Shown: positions 28,994-35,898 of the stretch, piece after piece
Layout of the letters: each line of letters starts with the position of its first letter
Position numbering within the stretch: the stretch's first letter is position 1
Origin: a virus
Length of the DNA: 36,549 nt
Direction: 5' to 3' (one strand)
Virus record (IMG/VR): IMGVR_UViG_3300033153_016030
Location: 1 to 36,549 of that record
Position numbers and translations under genes: made by a program
Notes under the pieces: generated by a model
The model's input: only the letters and a program-made list of their open reading frames with translations
The model's database searches: none
What the model was told of the DNA's origin: nothing

Positions 28994-29457
28994 GGTGTTG
29001 CCTCTTTTGGTACTATCTCTTTTACATGCGGCAAATTGTTTTGTGCGCGCATTTCGTCGAGCAAATGGCCGGCTTTATTGTTTTCTCGCGGATGCCAGAA
29101 TATCTGTGTTAAGCGTATTTTGTGATATTCCATTATTTCATTTATCATTTCGAGCTTTTTGATAAGGTGCACGTTTTTAAGATTGTTTGTGCCGCGCACA
29201 GCGTTCACTAAAAGCTTCGAATCGGAGATAAAAGATACGTGTTTCATATCCGCGCCATATTCTTTTGCCGTCTGTATTCCTACCATTAGCGCAATAAACT
29301 CCGCTTCGTTATTTGTTTTAGCGGGACAAGCGTAAACTTTCTCATAGATCTCCTTGCCTTCGCTATCGCCAATTACCGCAACATACGATTTTCTTAGCGC
29401 CACATCTTTCAGGTGGTTGTTGAGTGTGCATCCATCAATATATATTCGCATTCCCAT
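28990..29457 (-). CDS. rnhA: Ribonuclease HI-like protein (155 aa)
   Basis: Degrades RNA in RNA-DNA hybrids, for example primers. The active-site acids are in place: IYIDG (D8), TNNEAEF (catalytic Glu, about residue 50-52), SDSKLLVNAV (Asp, about 79) and WHPRENNKAGHLLDE (His plus final Asp). Length and order match the archaeal/phage RNase HI type. ATG 29457 has GGAG 9 nt upstream. Confidence 0.92.
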   Translation of the reverse strand: MGMRIYIDGCTLNNHLKDVALRKSYVAVIGDSEGKEIYEKVYACPAKTNNEAEFIALMVGIQTAKEYGADMKHVSFISDSKLLVNAVRGTNNLKNVHLIKKLEMINEIMEYHKIRLTQIFWHPRENNKAGHLLDEMRAQNNLPHVKEIVPKEATP

Positions 29458-29461
29458 ATAT

Positions 29462-31051
29462 TTACGCTCCTGATTTTTTTGCCATCTCTACTTCGTGCGC
29501 CAAGTCGAATTCCTTTTCTGGGCTGTATCCATATGGTCGGCTTCTACTTAATGCGTCTGCGCCGATTTGTTTAAGCAGTCTACCCGCATATGGTTTAATT
29601 GCCGGTAGAATGTCCTGTAAAGGACTAGGTGTGACGCCAAATGCCGAATGATATGGACTAGACCACGCACTATGCATCGTATAGATTTCTGGTTTATCCA
29701 TACACGTATTCGCTGGCGACATTACGAGTAACATACGCGAGGCAATGTGATCTTCTTCGATGTAGATATTGTTATCATCCGCCGAAGAATCAATACATAT
29801 ACCAGACTGCGTTATGCGATGAAATCCAATTGGATAGTCAGGATTTATCGTATAAAGATGCCACTTCATTGTTGGTTTGCGCTTACGCCCAGCAATTTCA
29901 AAGACCAAGATATAGCGGTCATTCTTGTGCAACTTTTTCCATGCCTTTGTTTTCTTTTCGTCCATGCCGGGAATAACTTTTCCAGGGACAAACTCATACG
30001 AGATAGTTATCTCATATTTAGAATGCCGCACAACGTGTCTCTTTCGCGCCGCATAATCTTTAATGAGCTTCTGACCGCGCCCAATCACATGTGAGAGCTT
30101 GTCGCCTTTCTCTGTAAATGTGATCAGCCATTCTTTGTCGCGCCATTCTTTCGATAGCACGATATATTCCTCAATAAAATCGACTGTCATCTCTACATTT
30201 TCACGCGTTGATTTGTTAGAGCGGAACATCGACTGTATCTGATTCATATCTGCACGCGGATTGTTGCGGAACGATCTATATATCGGCACTGGCGCAAACC
30301 AGGCAATACTTTCATGTTCCATAATATCATCTACATTTGGCGGACGATATCTAGGAACATTCATTGGGTTAAATACTATCGCTATCGCATAATCTGTATC
30401 GAGCATCGAAGAGCATATCAGAAATGCTTTATTTGGCATTTCAATGTAGAATTTGGATCCAGCGTTTGCCATTGTAACTAGCGATTCAAAGGGATCCGCT
30501 TCCACAGTTTTCTTTTTCTTTGTTTTTGACATATCCCCAATAGACGATGTCGAATAAAGTTCATCTATATAGAGGCGCCCATTATACTCATTCTTGCACC
30601 GAGACCATTTATCGCGGTAATATGTGCCATTATAAAGAAAATACATATCTTTATTGTCATATTTTATATCATAGACACGCCCGCCATCGGATACAAATAT
30701 AGTATATGGCATTGGCAATTCGCGCATCAAATACCTGAATGGTAGATCGCCAAGACGATATGGACTTCCAGAACTAGAATAATAGCGCGAATTATAGATT
30801 GACTGATTCATTCCCAGTAATCTAACTTCATCTGTTTCCTCGCCAACGCCTCGCACTTTAAGTAATTCAGTCGCCATCTGGGAAACATTATAATATGTTT
30901 TATATTGTTCGTCGATGTTCATTTTTGTTACTACCCACGAACGCGGATTTATATTATAATGTCCGATTGGCGTTTGGATCGTTCCATCATCGTTAACCCA
31001 CGGCAAGTGCCACCCTTTGATTTGGTCGCCATTATCTATTCTTTCGAACAT
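29462..31051 (-). CDS. Large protein of unknown function; possible E2-like region (529 aa)
   Basis: The protein as a whole is not recognised. It is the last member of the ubiquitin-like operon. The region at about 340-450 has the order expected of an E2 (UBC) fold: beta strands YEITISYEF, RYILVFEI and TMKWHLYTI, then NPDYPIGF (compare E2 YP-x-P), then SGICID with C419 where E2 enzymes have GxICLD, then a helix HIASRMLLVM. The HPN motif is missing. The N-terminal 330 residues contain a tyrosine-rich region and a Lys-rich linker (KTKKKK). The alternative is an unrelated structural or effector protein. GGAGG lies 7 nt before ATG 31051. Confidence 0.4.
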   Translation of the reverse strand: MFERIDNGDQIKGWHLPWVNDDGTIQTPIGHYNINPRSWVVTKMNIDEQYKTYYNVSQMATELLKVRGVGEETDEVRLLGMNQSIYNSRYYSSSGSPYRLGDLPFRYLMRELPMPYTIFVSDGGRVYDIKYDNKDMYFLYNGTYYRDKWSRCKNEYNGRLYIDELYSTSSIGDMSKTKKKKTVEADPFESLVTMANAGSKFYIEMPNKAFLICSSMLDTDYAIAIVFNPMNVPRYRPPNVDDIMEHESIAWFAPVPIYRSFRNNPRADMNQIQSMFRSNKSTRENVEMTVDFIEEYIVLSKEWRDKEWLITFTEKGDKLSHVIGRGQKLIKDYAARKRHVVRHSKYEITISYEFVPGKVIPGMDEKKTKAWKKLHKNDRYILVFEIAGRKRKPTMKWHLYTINPDYPIGFHRITQSGICIDSSADDNNIYIEEDHIASRMLLVMSPANTCMDKPEIYTMHSAWSSPYHSAFGVTPSPLQDILPAIKPYAGRLLKQIGADALSRSRPYGYSPEKEFDLAHEVEMAKKSGA

Positions 31052-31476
31052 GTTTTTCCCTCCGATTTCAATGACTTAACAACTTTTCGAAGTGTCGCAA
31101 GCGTTGGCGTTGCAGTATTATGGAGATTGTTGCCCGTCTTAATTGCGCGCACTTGTTTCCAAATTTTGAAATCGTGCTGATGAACACCTTCAACAATGTC
31201 GGCGTGTTTTCCGAAAAGAAATTCATCCGTGAAATACCAGCGCATTGCCTGAATTACCAAAATATTCATAGCATTCTTTTCCACGTTTTTGTGTGTTTTA
31301 CAATACGCATAAACAATGTATTTTGAGAATTCTTTTTGCTCACGTTCTGCGCAACTCTCCATTAATTGCATCGCATAGCTTGTTGGTAGCTTCGCCGCGT
31401 CTGAATCTGTAAATTCCCATGGGAATTTAACCTGCACTGTTTTCTTTGCGGCGCGCCCACGTCCTATTCCGTCCAT
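31036..31476 (-). CDS. Hypothetical protein between E1-like and 529-aa genes (146 aa)
   Basis: Function unknown. A basic N-terminus (GRGRAAKKTVQVKFPWEF) followed by a helical core with several aromatic residues (MRWYFTDEFLFGKH). Position overlapping both E1-like and 529-aa genes suggests a part in the same pathway. No ubiquitin, E2 or RING signature is visible. Confidence 0.65.
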   Translation of the reverse strand: MDGIGRGRAAKKTVQVKFPWEFTDSDAAKLPTSYAMQLMESCAEREQKEFSKYIVYAYCKTHKNVEKNAMNILVIQAMRWYFTDEFLFGKHADIVEGVHQHDFKIWKQVRAIKTGNNLHNTATPTLATLRKVVKSLKSEGKTCSKE

Positions 31477-32135
31477 GATATCTCACCTACACTAAATTTA
31501 TTGCGTATAAATGTGATTATGCGACTAGGATCGTATCCATATTTAGAATAGCTGGTCTCTATTTCTTTGAAAACCATAAGTGCTGTTCTCATTCCTGATG
31601 TATTATCCACATCTGCTTCCCCACGAGTGCGGCACGAAGTTGGTTTATCGCCAGTTTCAGACATAGATTCTATCATTTTGATTTCCTCATCAAGCTTTTT
31701 AATGTATTGAGGAATACGCTGGCATCCAAAAACATATACATTTGACATAGAAGCATTTGTGCGGGCATCTATTATAAATGTAGACATATAACTTGGATTT
31801 CTTATATCTTTTATGCCTTCGAGAATCTTTTTGCGTGTCCCAAGAGAATCTGTTGCCAATATGATAATTCTCGCATCGTTTGTGTTTTTCATTATCAATT
31901 TGAACATCTTTGCGTCATCATCAACTGGCACAACATTCTCTTTCCCATACAATTGACCAATCACATCGACTTTTTTCATTCCCGCGTCACCTTTTAAATA
32001 TATTTGGTTCGCGGTATTTTTTGGTTCGACACGATCAAAATCGCAAATATATATTTTATGTCTTGGCGCTAAAGCGACCGTCAGAAAGCTTCCTATTCCG
32101 CCAGCACCAAAAATATAAACATCTGGTCTCGACAT
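31464..32135 (-). CDS. ThiF/E1-like ubiquitin-activating enzyme (223 aa)
   Basis: Expected to adenylate the C-terminal Gly of a ubiquitin-like protein. The Rossmann nucleotide site is GAGGIGS (10-16), followed by CDFDRVEPKN-x2-NQ (D32, D34, N43, Q44, the E1 D...N-x-RQ region), K54/K55, and ATDS (D96). C168 in TSCRTRG is a candidate thioester Cys. At 223 aa it is a minimal ThiF/MoeB-type enzyme without extra domains. ATG 32135 has AGGTG 5 nt upstream; GTG 32141 is the alternative. The JAB gene stop overlaps this region, so the two are coupled. The E1+JAB+beta-grasp set recalls PRTRC and Bil/CBASS ubiquitin-like operons. Confidence 0.88.
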   Translation of the reverse strand: MSRPDVYIFGAGGIGSFLTVALAPRHKIYICDFDRVEPKNTANQIYLKGDAGMKKVDVIGQLYGKENVVPVDDDAKMFKLIMKNTNDARIIILATDSLGTRKKILEGIKDIRNPSYMSTFIIDARTNASMSNVYVFGCQRIPQYIKKLDEEIKMIESMSETGDKPTSCRTRGEADVDNTSGMRTALMVFKEIETSYSKYGYDPSRIITFIRNKFSVGEISWTE

Positions 32136-32137
32136 AA

Positions 32138-32671
32138 TCACACCTTACTTGTGGGATGATTTTCCGCATAGTCGGCAAACTTTTGCATCTTAACTTCTGC
32201 TATGCGGTTTTCTTCGGTCGGCATTTCACTCCAATCCAAGAGGAAGTCGCCAGATTGGTTCGCCAAAAGATATCTTTTTATTCGGCGTGATCCCCAAGCC
32301 TTCTGTGTATGTTTATCGAGACTGCTTGGACCAGTTGAACTTCCAGTGCCAGGATGTATATGCAGCCAGTATTCCACTGGGATGCATCTTGGTGGACATT
32401 CTACAAGCACAGATTCGCCTATGCGAAAATCGTAGCCTTTCTTATGCTTAACAATCGCCACTTCTAGTTTTAACAACTTAGATACGGCAGCAGCCATGCG
32501 AACAATCGCTTCGATGTTTTCCTTATCTCCGTCCGATAAGTCTATCTCGACGACTTCTACCATGTTTGGCGATGTCAGGTTCGGTTTCCATTCTGCGAGT
32601 TCTTCAAGAACAGCGTCATATTCTTCACCGCTGATCTGTTTTCGTCGCAAAAGTTTATCTAATATACTCAT
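32138..32671 (-). CDS. JAB/JAMM (MPN) metalloprotease (177 aa)
   Basis: H104-I-H106-P ... P115-S116-S-L-D119 is the zinc-binding JAMM signature (H-x-H ... S-x2-D), with spacing two residues longer than the standard x7. An upstream Glu should act as general base; E69 and E91 are candidates. Family members remove ubiquitin or process ubiquitin-like precursors next to Gly-Gly. The frame is open upstream through the tRNA-like element, but ATG 32671 with GGAG 8 nt before it is the clear start. Probable substrates are the LRGG-containing protein encoded just upstream, or its conjugates. Confidence 0.8.
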   Translation of the reverse strand: MSILDKLLRRKQISGEEYDAVLEELAEWKPNLTSPNMVEVVEIDLSDGDKENIEAIVRMAAAVSKLLKLEVAIVKHKKGYDFRIGESVLVECPPRCIPVEYWLHIHPGTGSSTGPSSLDKHTQKAWGSRRIKRYLLANQSGDFLLDWSEMPTEENRIAEVKMQKFADYAENHPTSKV

Positions 32672-32708
32672 ACGTTTTTCTCCTTTTCGTTTATGAAGAG
32701 GGTTGCGC

Positions 32709-32780
32709 AGTGGCGGATGGGATTTGAACCCATTCGCTTTAGATAGCTCTACCATGCGCCGCGCGCAATAGCTCCGCCAC
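32709..32780 (-). tRNA. tRNA-like element 4, no anticodon arm
   Basis: 72 nt, i.e. normal tRNA length. Acceptor GTGGCGG/CCGCCAC (7 perfect pairs) and T-arm ATGGG-TTCAAAT-CCCAT are canonical; discriminator T. The D-arm 3' half GGTAGAGC is present, but its loop carries a perfect hairpin TGCGC-GCG-GCGCA. Only 12 nt remain before the T-arm, too few for a 17-nt anticodon arm, so it cannot decode. Placed between the ubiquitin-like and JAB genes, it may act as an RNase P/tRNase Z processing site or a tRNA mimic. Confidence 0.55.
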
Positions 32781-32809
32781 ATTAAGGAAAAGGGTTGGGA
32801 GAAGCGCGA

Positions 32810-33178
32810 CTACATACGCTTCTCGAAAAGAACTTCATCGCCTACGCCAACTAGAGCCAATTTCTTGACCTGCGCAAACGTTGCTTTTCTCTTGCGTGTG
32901 TTGTAAACCCAGATTCCTCCGAGCTTATCCGCGAGGGAAAACGCGTCCTTTTCTGCGACCGGGGCTATTATATGATCTCTTCCACCTCTCAGCGGGAGCG
33001 TCACATCCACGATCTGTTTGTCGCTCTGAAGCCTGACCTCGATATCGTCCGCTTTGGTCATCTCTCCGTCGACATATAGATATACGTTTTTCTTCTTCTG
33101 AAGATACGCAACTGCTTCCGCAACTGGAAGCGTCATGCGCACATCACCTTCGACACTTGCCTCTATAATGTTTACCAT
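32810..33178 (-). CDS. Ubiquitin-like beta-grasp protein with LRGG and C-terminal extension (122 aa)
   Basis: Residues 1-66 fit ubiquitin: beta hairpin VNIIEASVEG/DVRMTLPV, helix AEAVAYLQKKK, strand VYLYVDG, then ADDIEVRLQSDKQIVDVT and L-P-L-R-G-G at 61-66 (ubiquitin ends LRLRGG). 66 residues to Gly-Gly compares with 76 in ubiquitin; the central helix is shorter. Residues 67-122 are an extension that would have to be removed to expose Gly-Gly, work suited to the neighbouring JAB protease; the E1-like enzyme would then activate it. ATG 33178 has GGAG 10 nt upstream. Similarity is by pattern only; a chance LRGG in another beta protein is the alternative. Confidence 0.62.
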   Translation of the reverse strand: MVNIIEASVEGDVRMTLPVAEAVAYLQKKKNVYLYVDGEMTKADDIEVRLQSDKQIVDVTLPLRGGRDHIIAPVAEKDAFSLADKLGGIWVYNTRKRKATFAQVKKLALVGVGDEVLFEKRM

Positions 33179-33204
33179 TTGGGGCTTTCTCCTGTTCTAT
33201 TCTC

Positions 33205-33438
33205 TTACATTCGCGCCAGCGCGTCCTCTAAATGCGCTTTGGTATCGAATGCTGGAGCTGGATGTGTTGAATCGGCGCAATCGCGCGCCATACGTAAATC
33301 AAGAAGTAAATGCTGATCACCATAATCTTTAGCAATATCTATCGCTTCTTTAATCAATATTTTGCTTTCATTTCGCGACTTCGCGATAGCGTGTTCTATC
33401 AAATCTTTTATTTTCCCGTGAATTATTTCTGTTGTCAT
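33205..33438 (-). CDS. Hypothetical helical protein (77 aa)
   Basis: All-helical, rich in Ala, Ile, Lys and Asp (IKDLIEHAIAKSRNESKILI). No motif. GGAG 9 nt before ATG 33438, which overlaps the upstream stop. Located just before the ubiquitin-like gene. Confidence 0.66.
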   Translation of the reverse strand: MTTEIIHGKIKDLIEHAIAKSRNESKILIKEAIDIAKDYGDQHLLLDLRMARDCADSTHPAPAFDTKAHLEDALARM

Positions 33439-33965
33439 TATCTTATTCTCCTTGGCATTGAAGACATTTCTTTTGATAAGAAGTAATGCGTTTGCGATTT
33501 CCCTTCAATCAATTCTATGCCTGTCTTTATTCCGTCAATATATTTCGCTAATCCATGTTTGTGTAAGACTTTCTCCAAGTCTGCAATATTAGCGTCACAT
33601 ATTCTAGCGCGATTAATTTGTCGAGTATCATAATTATTCCTATGATGCCAATGTTTAACAACGCGCATATCATATTCTTTATCGACCTTCTTTATAAAGA
33701 TTTCTATCAAACGGTTAGCGCTGAAGATCGGGCGACCATTATTGAATCTCATTGGCACAAGAGGTTCTCCATGAAGCGCGCAAACTATTGTTGCCGCTGA
33801 ATCAGTATATTCTCCTTGTGCACAGAACCATATATGCGCATTCTCTAATGGATAGTCGCGAAATTCTTCTTTAAGCGCGCGTTTAATCACAAAGTGGTCG
33901 CGCACAATATCGAATTTGACATTATGGGGTGCGTTTGCTTTCGGCCATGCAATTTCGAACCACAT
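33438..33965 (-). CDS. Hypothetical protein (175 aa)
   Basis: ATG 33965 has GGAG 8 nt upstream and follows the upstream stop after one base; the longer frame overlaps the zinc gene and is rejected. An alpha/beta protein with a His cluster (KHWHHRNN, about 110) and a basic C-terminus. Function unknown; its place at the head of the ubiquitin-like operon may be meaningful. Confidence 0.66.
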   Translation of the reverse strand: MWFEIAWPKANAPHNVKFDIVRDHFVIKRALKEEFRDYPLENAHIWFCAQGEYTDSAATIVCALHGEPLVPMRFNNGRPIFSANRLIEIFIKKVDKEYDMRVVKHWHHRNNYDTRQINRARICDANIADLEKVLHKHGLAKYIDGIKTGIELIEGKSQTHYFLSKEMSSMPRRIR

Positions 33966-33966
33966 A

Positions 33967-34188
33967 TTAGCGACTCCATTCGTATCTTTGCCCAGGCTCC
34001 TTTTTTTCCGCGTGTTGAATTGCACTTTCAATTGATTCATTTAATTCTGCGCGTATGCAGTCAACTGAACAATAAGTATATGTTTTTCCGCTCCACACAT
34101 CTATACGTAATTTTCCCACTGCGGTCCCGCAATGTTCGCATTTCTTTTCACTTTTACCTTTTAAAGGCCAAATGTTAATATATAGCAT
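33967..34188 (-). CDS. TRASH/MYM-like zinc protein (73 aa)
   Basis: CEHCG (17-21) and YCSVDC (39-44) followed by an acidic helix form a treble-clef-like zinc motif. First gene after the 221-bp gap; GGAGG lies 8 nt before ATG 34188, so it is the likely first gene of the ubiquitin-like operon. Confidence 0.72.
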   Translation of the reverse strand: MLYINIWPLKGKSEKKCEHCGTAVGKLRIDVWSGKTYTYCSVDCIRAELNESIESAIQHAEKKEPGQRYEWSR

Positions 34189-34409
34189 TTCTTTTCCTCC
34201 TATAAACAGCGCTTCGCCTAGCGCAACATTTTCTTGAATTTGATTTCATATTTTTTTCTCTACATTATAGCTCTTGAACTGATCAATATTCTTTATTGCG
34301 CATACACATTTAAATGCGCTATAATCGTGATTTAAGAGCATATCTTTTCGAAGGTCTTAAGACCTTCGCTATTGATTAATGTTCCCCATATCGCACCGCT
34401 ATATGCTTA
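34189..34409. promoter_or_regulatory. Non-coding region, probable promoter/operator (221 bp)
   Basis: The longest gene-free stretch outside the tRNA cluster. It holds a perfect 20-bp palindrome (34349-34368), an inverted repeat GCGCAT-N10-ATGCGC (34298-34319) around a TTTAAA core, and a copy of ctattgatta repeating the end of the upstream gene. No unambiguous TATA box is seen; the TTTAAA is the best candidate. It probably controls the ubiquitin-like operon. Confidence 0.5.
34349..34368. repeat. Perfect 20-bp palindrome
   Basis: CGAAGGTC-TTAA-GACCTTCG, fully symmetrical, in the gap upstream of the 34.2 kb operon. This is typical of an operator for a dimeric repressor or of a small hairpin in RNA. 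Confidence 0.8.
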
Positions 34410-34694
34410 CTATTGATTATCCTTTATAGTTATAAGTATTTGCATCAATTCACAATTTTCATTCTTACAGAAGAACATTCGTTCAATCGTGTTTCCAACT
34501 TTGCGCGGAGAAGCGATTGACATAATCATATCCTCCAAACAATATGGACATTCGTGCCAGTTATTGTGGGTATCGAAAACAGGCGCGGGTTTCTCATCAT
34601 CTTTTTCCGCTTTTGTCAAAAATTCATCCCATCCGCCAGCAGCTTCAATCATTTCTTTATCTTGATGCCCGATATGTCCTAATAATCCGCACAT
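34410..34694 (-). CDS. Zinc-binding hypothetical protein (94 aa)
   Basis: ATG 34694 has GGAG 8 nt upstream, inside the rtcB stop; GTG 34703 is less likely. CPYC (about 49-52) and CKNENC (about 76-81) make a zinc ribbon after an acidic helical N-terminus. Function unknown; follows rtcB in its operon. Confidence 0.7.
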   Translation of the reverse strand: MCGLLGHIGHQDKEMIEAAGGWDEFLTKAEKDDEKPAPVFDTHNNWHECPYCLEDMIMSIASPRKVGNTIERMFFCKNENCELMQILITIKDNQ

Positions 34695-34699
34695 ATTAT

Positions 34700-35878
34700 T
34701 CACTCCGATTTCAGATTGTATATCGATTTCAAGCGTATAGTTATATCAACAGTTTCCTCAATATGTTTCATAACAGAACCTGTTTCCTTATACGCAAATT
34801 TGCTTTCATCGATAGTTTTCGAAGAGATAGACGTTGAGAAAATACCTTCCATAGATTTCTCAAAATCTTCCATCGTAACTTCGCCACGCTCCAAGCGCCG
34901 CCCCATCTCTTTTCTGCCAAATGCACGCCCAGCGCCATGTGGTGCAGAATAATTGTAATTCTTATTCGACTTGCCCTGCCCGATAATAACACCCTCCGCC
35001 ATATTCAGCGGAATAATTACCGTTTGGTCAGAATGGGCAGAAATAGCGCCCTTGCGAATAATGTGATCGCGTGGTGAAATGTAATTATGCACAGATTCAA
35101 TAGTTTTTGTTGTATCAATTAATTCACCAAAAAAGTCCATAATTTCGCTGAGCATTATAAATCGATTCAAACTTGCATATTCTTGCGCAACTTCTGTCCA
35201 ATTTAAATATGCTGTTCCACCAGCGCTCATCGGAAGATATTCAAGTCCATCTGGAACGAGAATTCTCATCTCATTGGTAATCGTTTTCGCCATCTTCTGA
35301 AAATGCGTAGCGACTTTGAGTCCGAAATTACGCGAGCCAGAATGAATAACAATATACTGTTCTCCATCTGGCGCCTGATCTATCTCTATGAAATGATTTC
35401 CTCCGCCGAGCGTTCCTATTTGTCGTGCTGGGTCGGTACTCATTTTAACATCATATTTTTCAAAGAAATTTTCACGAATAAGTGAACTCATATTTGCAAC
35501 GCGAATCATTATTTCATTGCTATTAGCTAAAGACTGCGCCAATTCTATTCCATGGGAATTAAATCCAAGGGGCACGCGATTTCTAATATGAGCATCGAGC
35601 GCCTCGAAATCAATCTTGCGCTTCCCGATAGGATAGGCAAGCACGCCACATCCAATGTCCACACCAACAATGTTTGGTATGACCGCGTTTTTAAATTTCC
35701 CGGTAAATCCTATTACACAGCCGGCACCAGAATGAACATCAGGCATTATCGCAATTAAGTCTTTAAAAGCGGGATGACTAATAGTTCGTTCAATTTGTTC
35801 ACGCGCTGATTCTTCGACCAAATCAGCGTGAATTAACAACGCCGTATTTTGCTCTATAATTTTAACTTTATCGTTCAT
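34700..35878 (-). CDS. rtcB: RtcB-type RNA ligase (392 aa)
   Basis: Joins 2',3'-cyclic phosphate to 5'-OH RNA ends using GTP and Mn; in archaea this is the tRNA-splicing ligase. Conserved blocks: MPDVHSG (45-51), VGVDIGCG with C77, GGGNHF (158-163), HSGSRN (179-184), HN at H264, and SAPHGAGR with guanylated H314. It has the short form (about 390 aa) often seen in phages and RtcB2 types. ATG 35878 has GGAG 8 nt upstream; TTG 35884 is the alternative. Natural substrates here include the element's own intron-containing tRNA-Glu, or RNAs cut by host defence ribonucleases. Confidence 0.95.
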   Translation of the reverse strand: MNDKVKIIEQNTALLIHADLVEESAREQIERTISHPAFKDLIAIMPDVHSGAGCVIGFTGKFKNAVIPNIVGVDIGCGVLAYPIGKRKIDFEALDAHIRNRVPLGFNSHGIELAQSLANSNEIMIRVANMSSLIRENFFEKYDVKMSTDPARQIGTLGGGNHFIEIDQAPDGEQYIVIHSGSRNFGLKVATHFQKMAKTITNEMRILVPDGLEYLPMSAGGTAYLNWTEVAQEYASLNRFIMLSEIMDFFGELIDTTKTIESVHNYISPRDHIIRKGAISAHSDQTVIIPLNMAEGVIIGQGKSNKNYNYSAPHGAGRAFGRKEMGRRLERGEVTMEDFEKSMEGIFSTSISSKTIDESKFAYKETGSVMKHIEETVDITIRLKSIYNLKSE

Positions 35879-35898
35879 TTTCAATTCTCCTTAAATAT

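Noticed and set aside
34187-34260. 24-codon basic frame in the 221-bp gap
   Set aside because: No convincing ribosome site and it runs across the ribosome site and start of the next gene; kept as non-coding.
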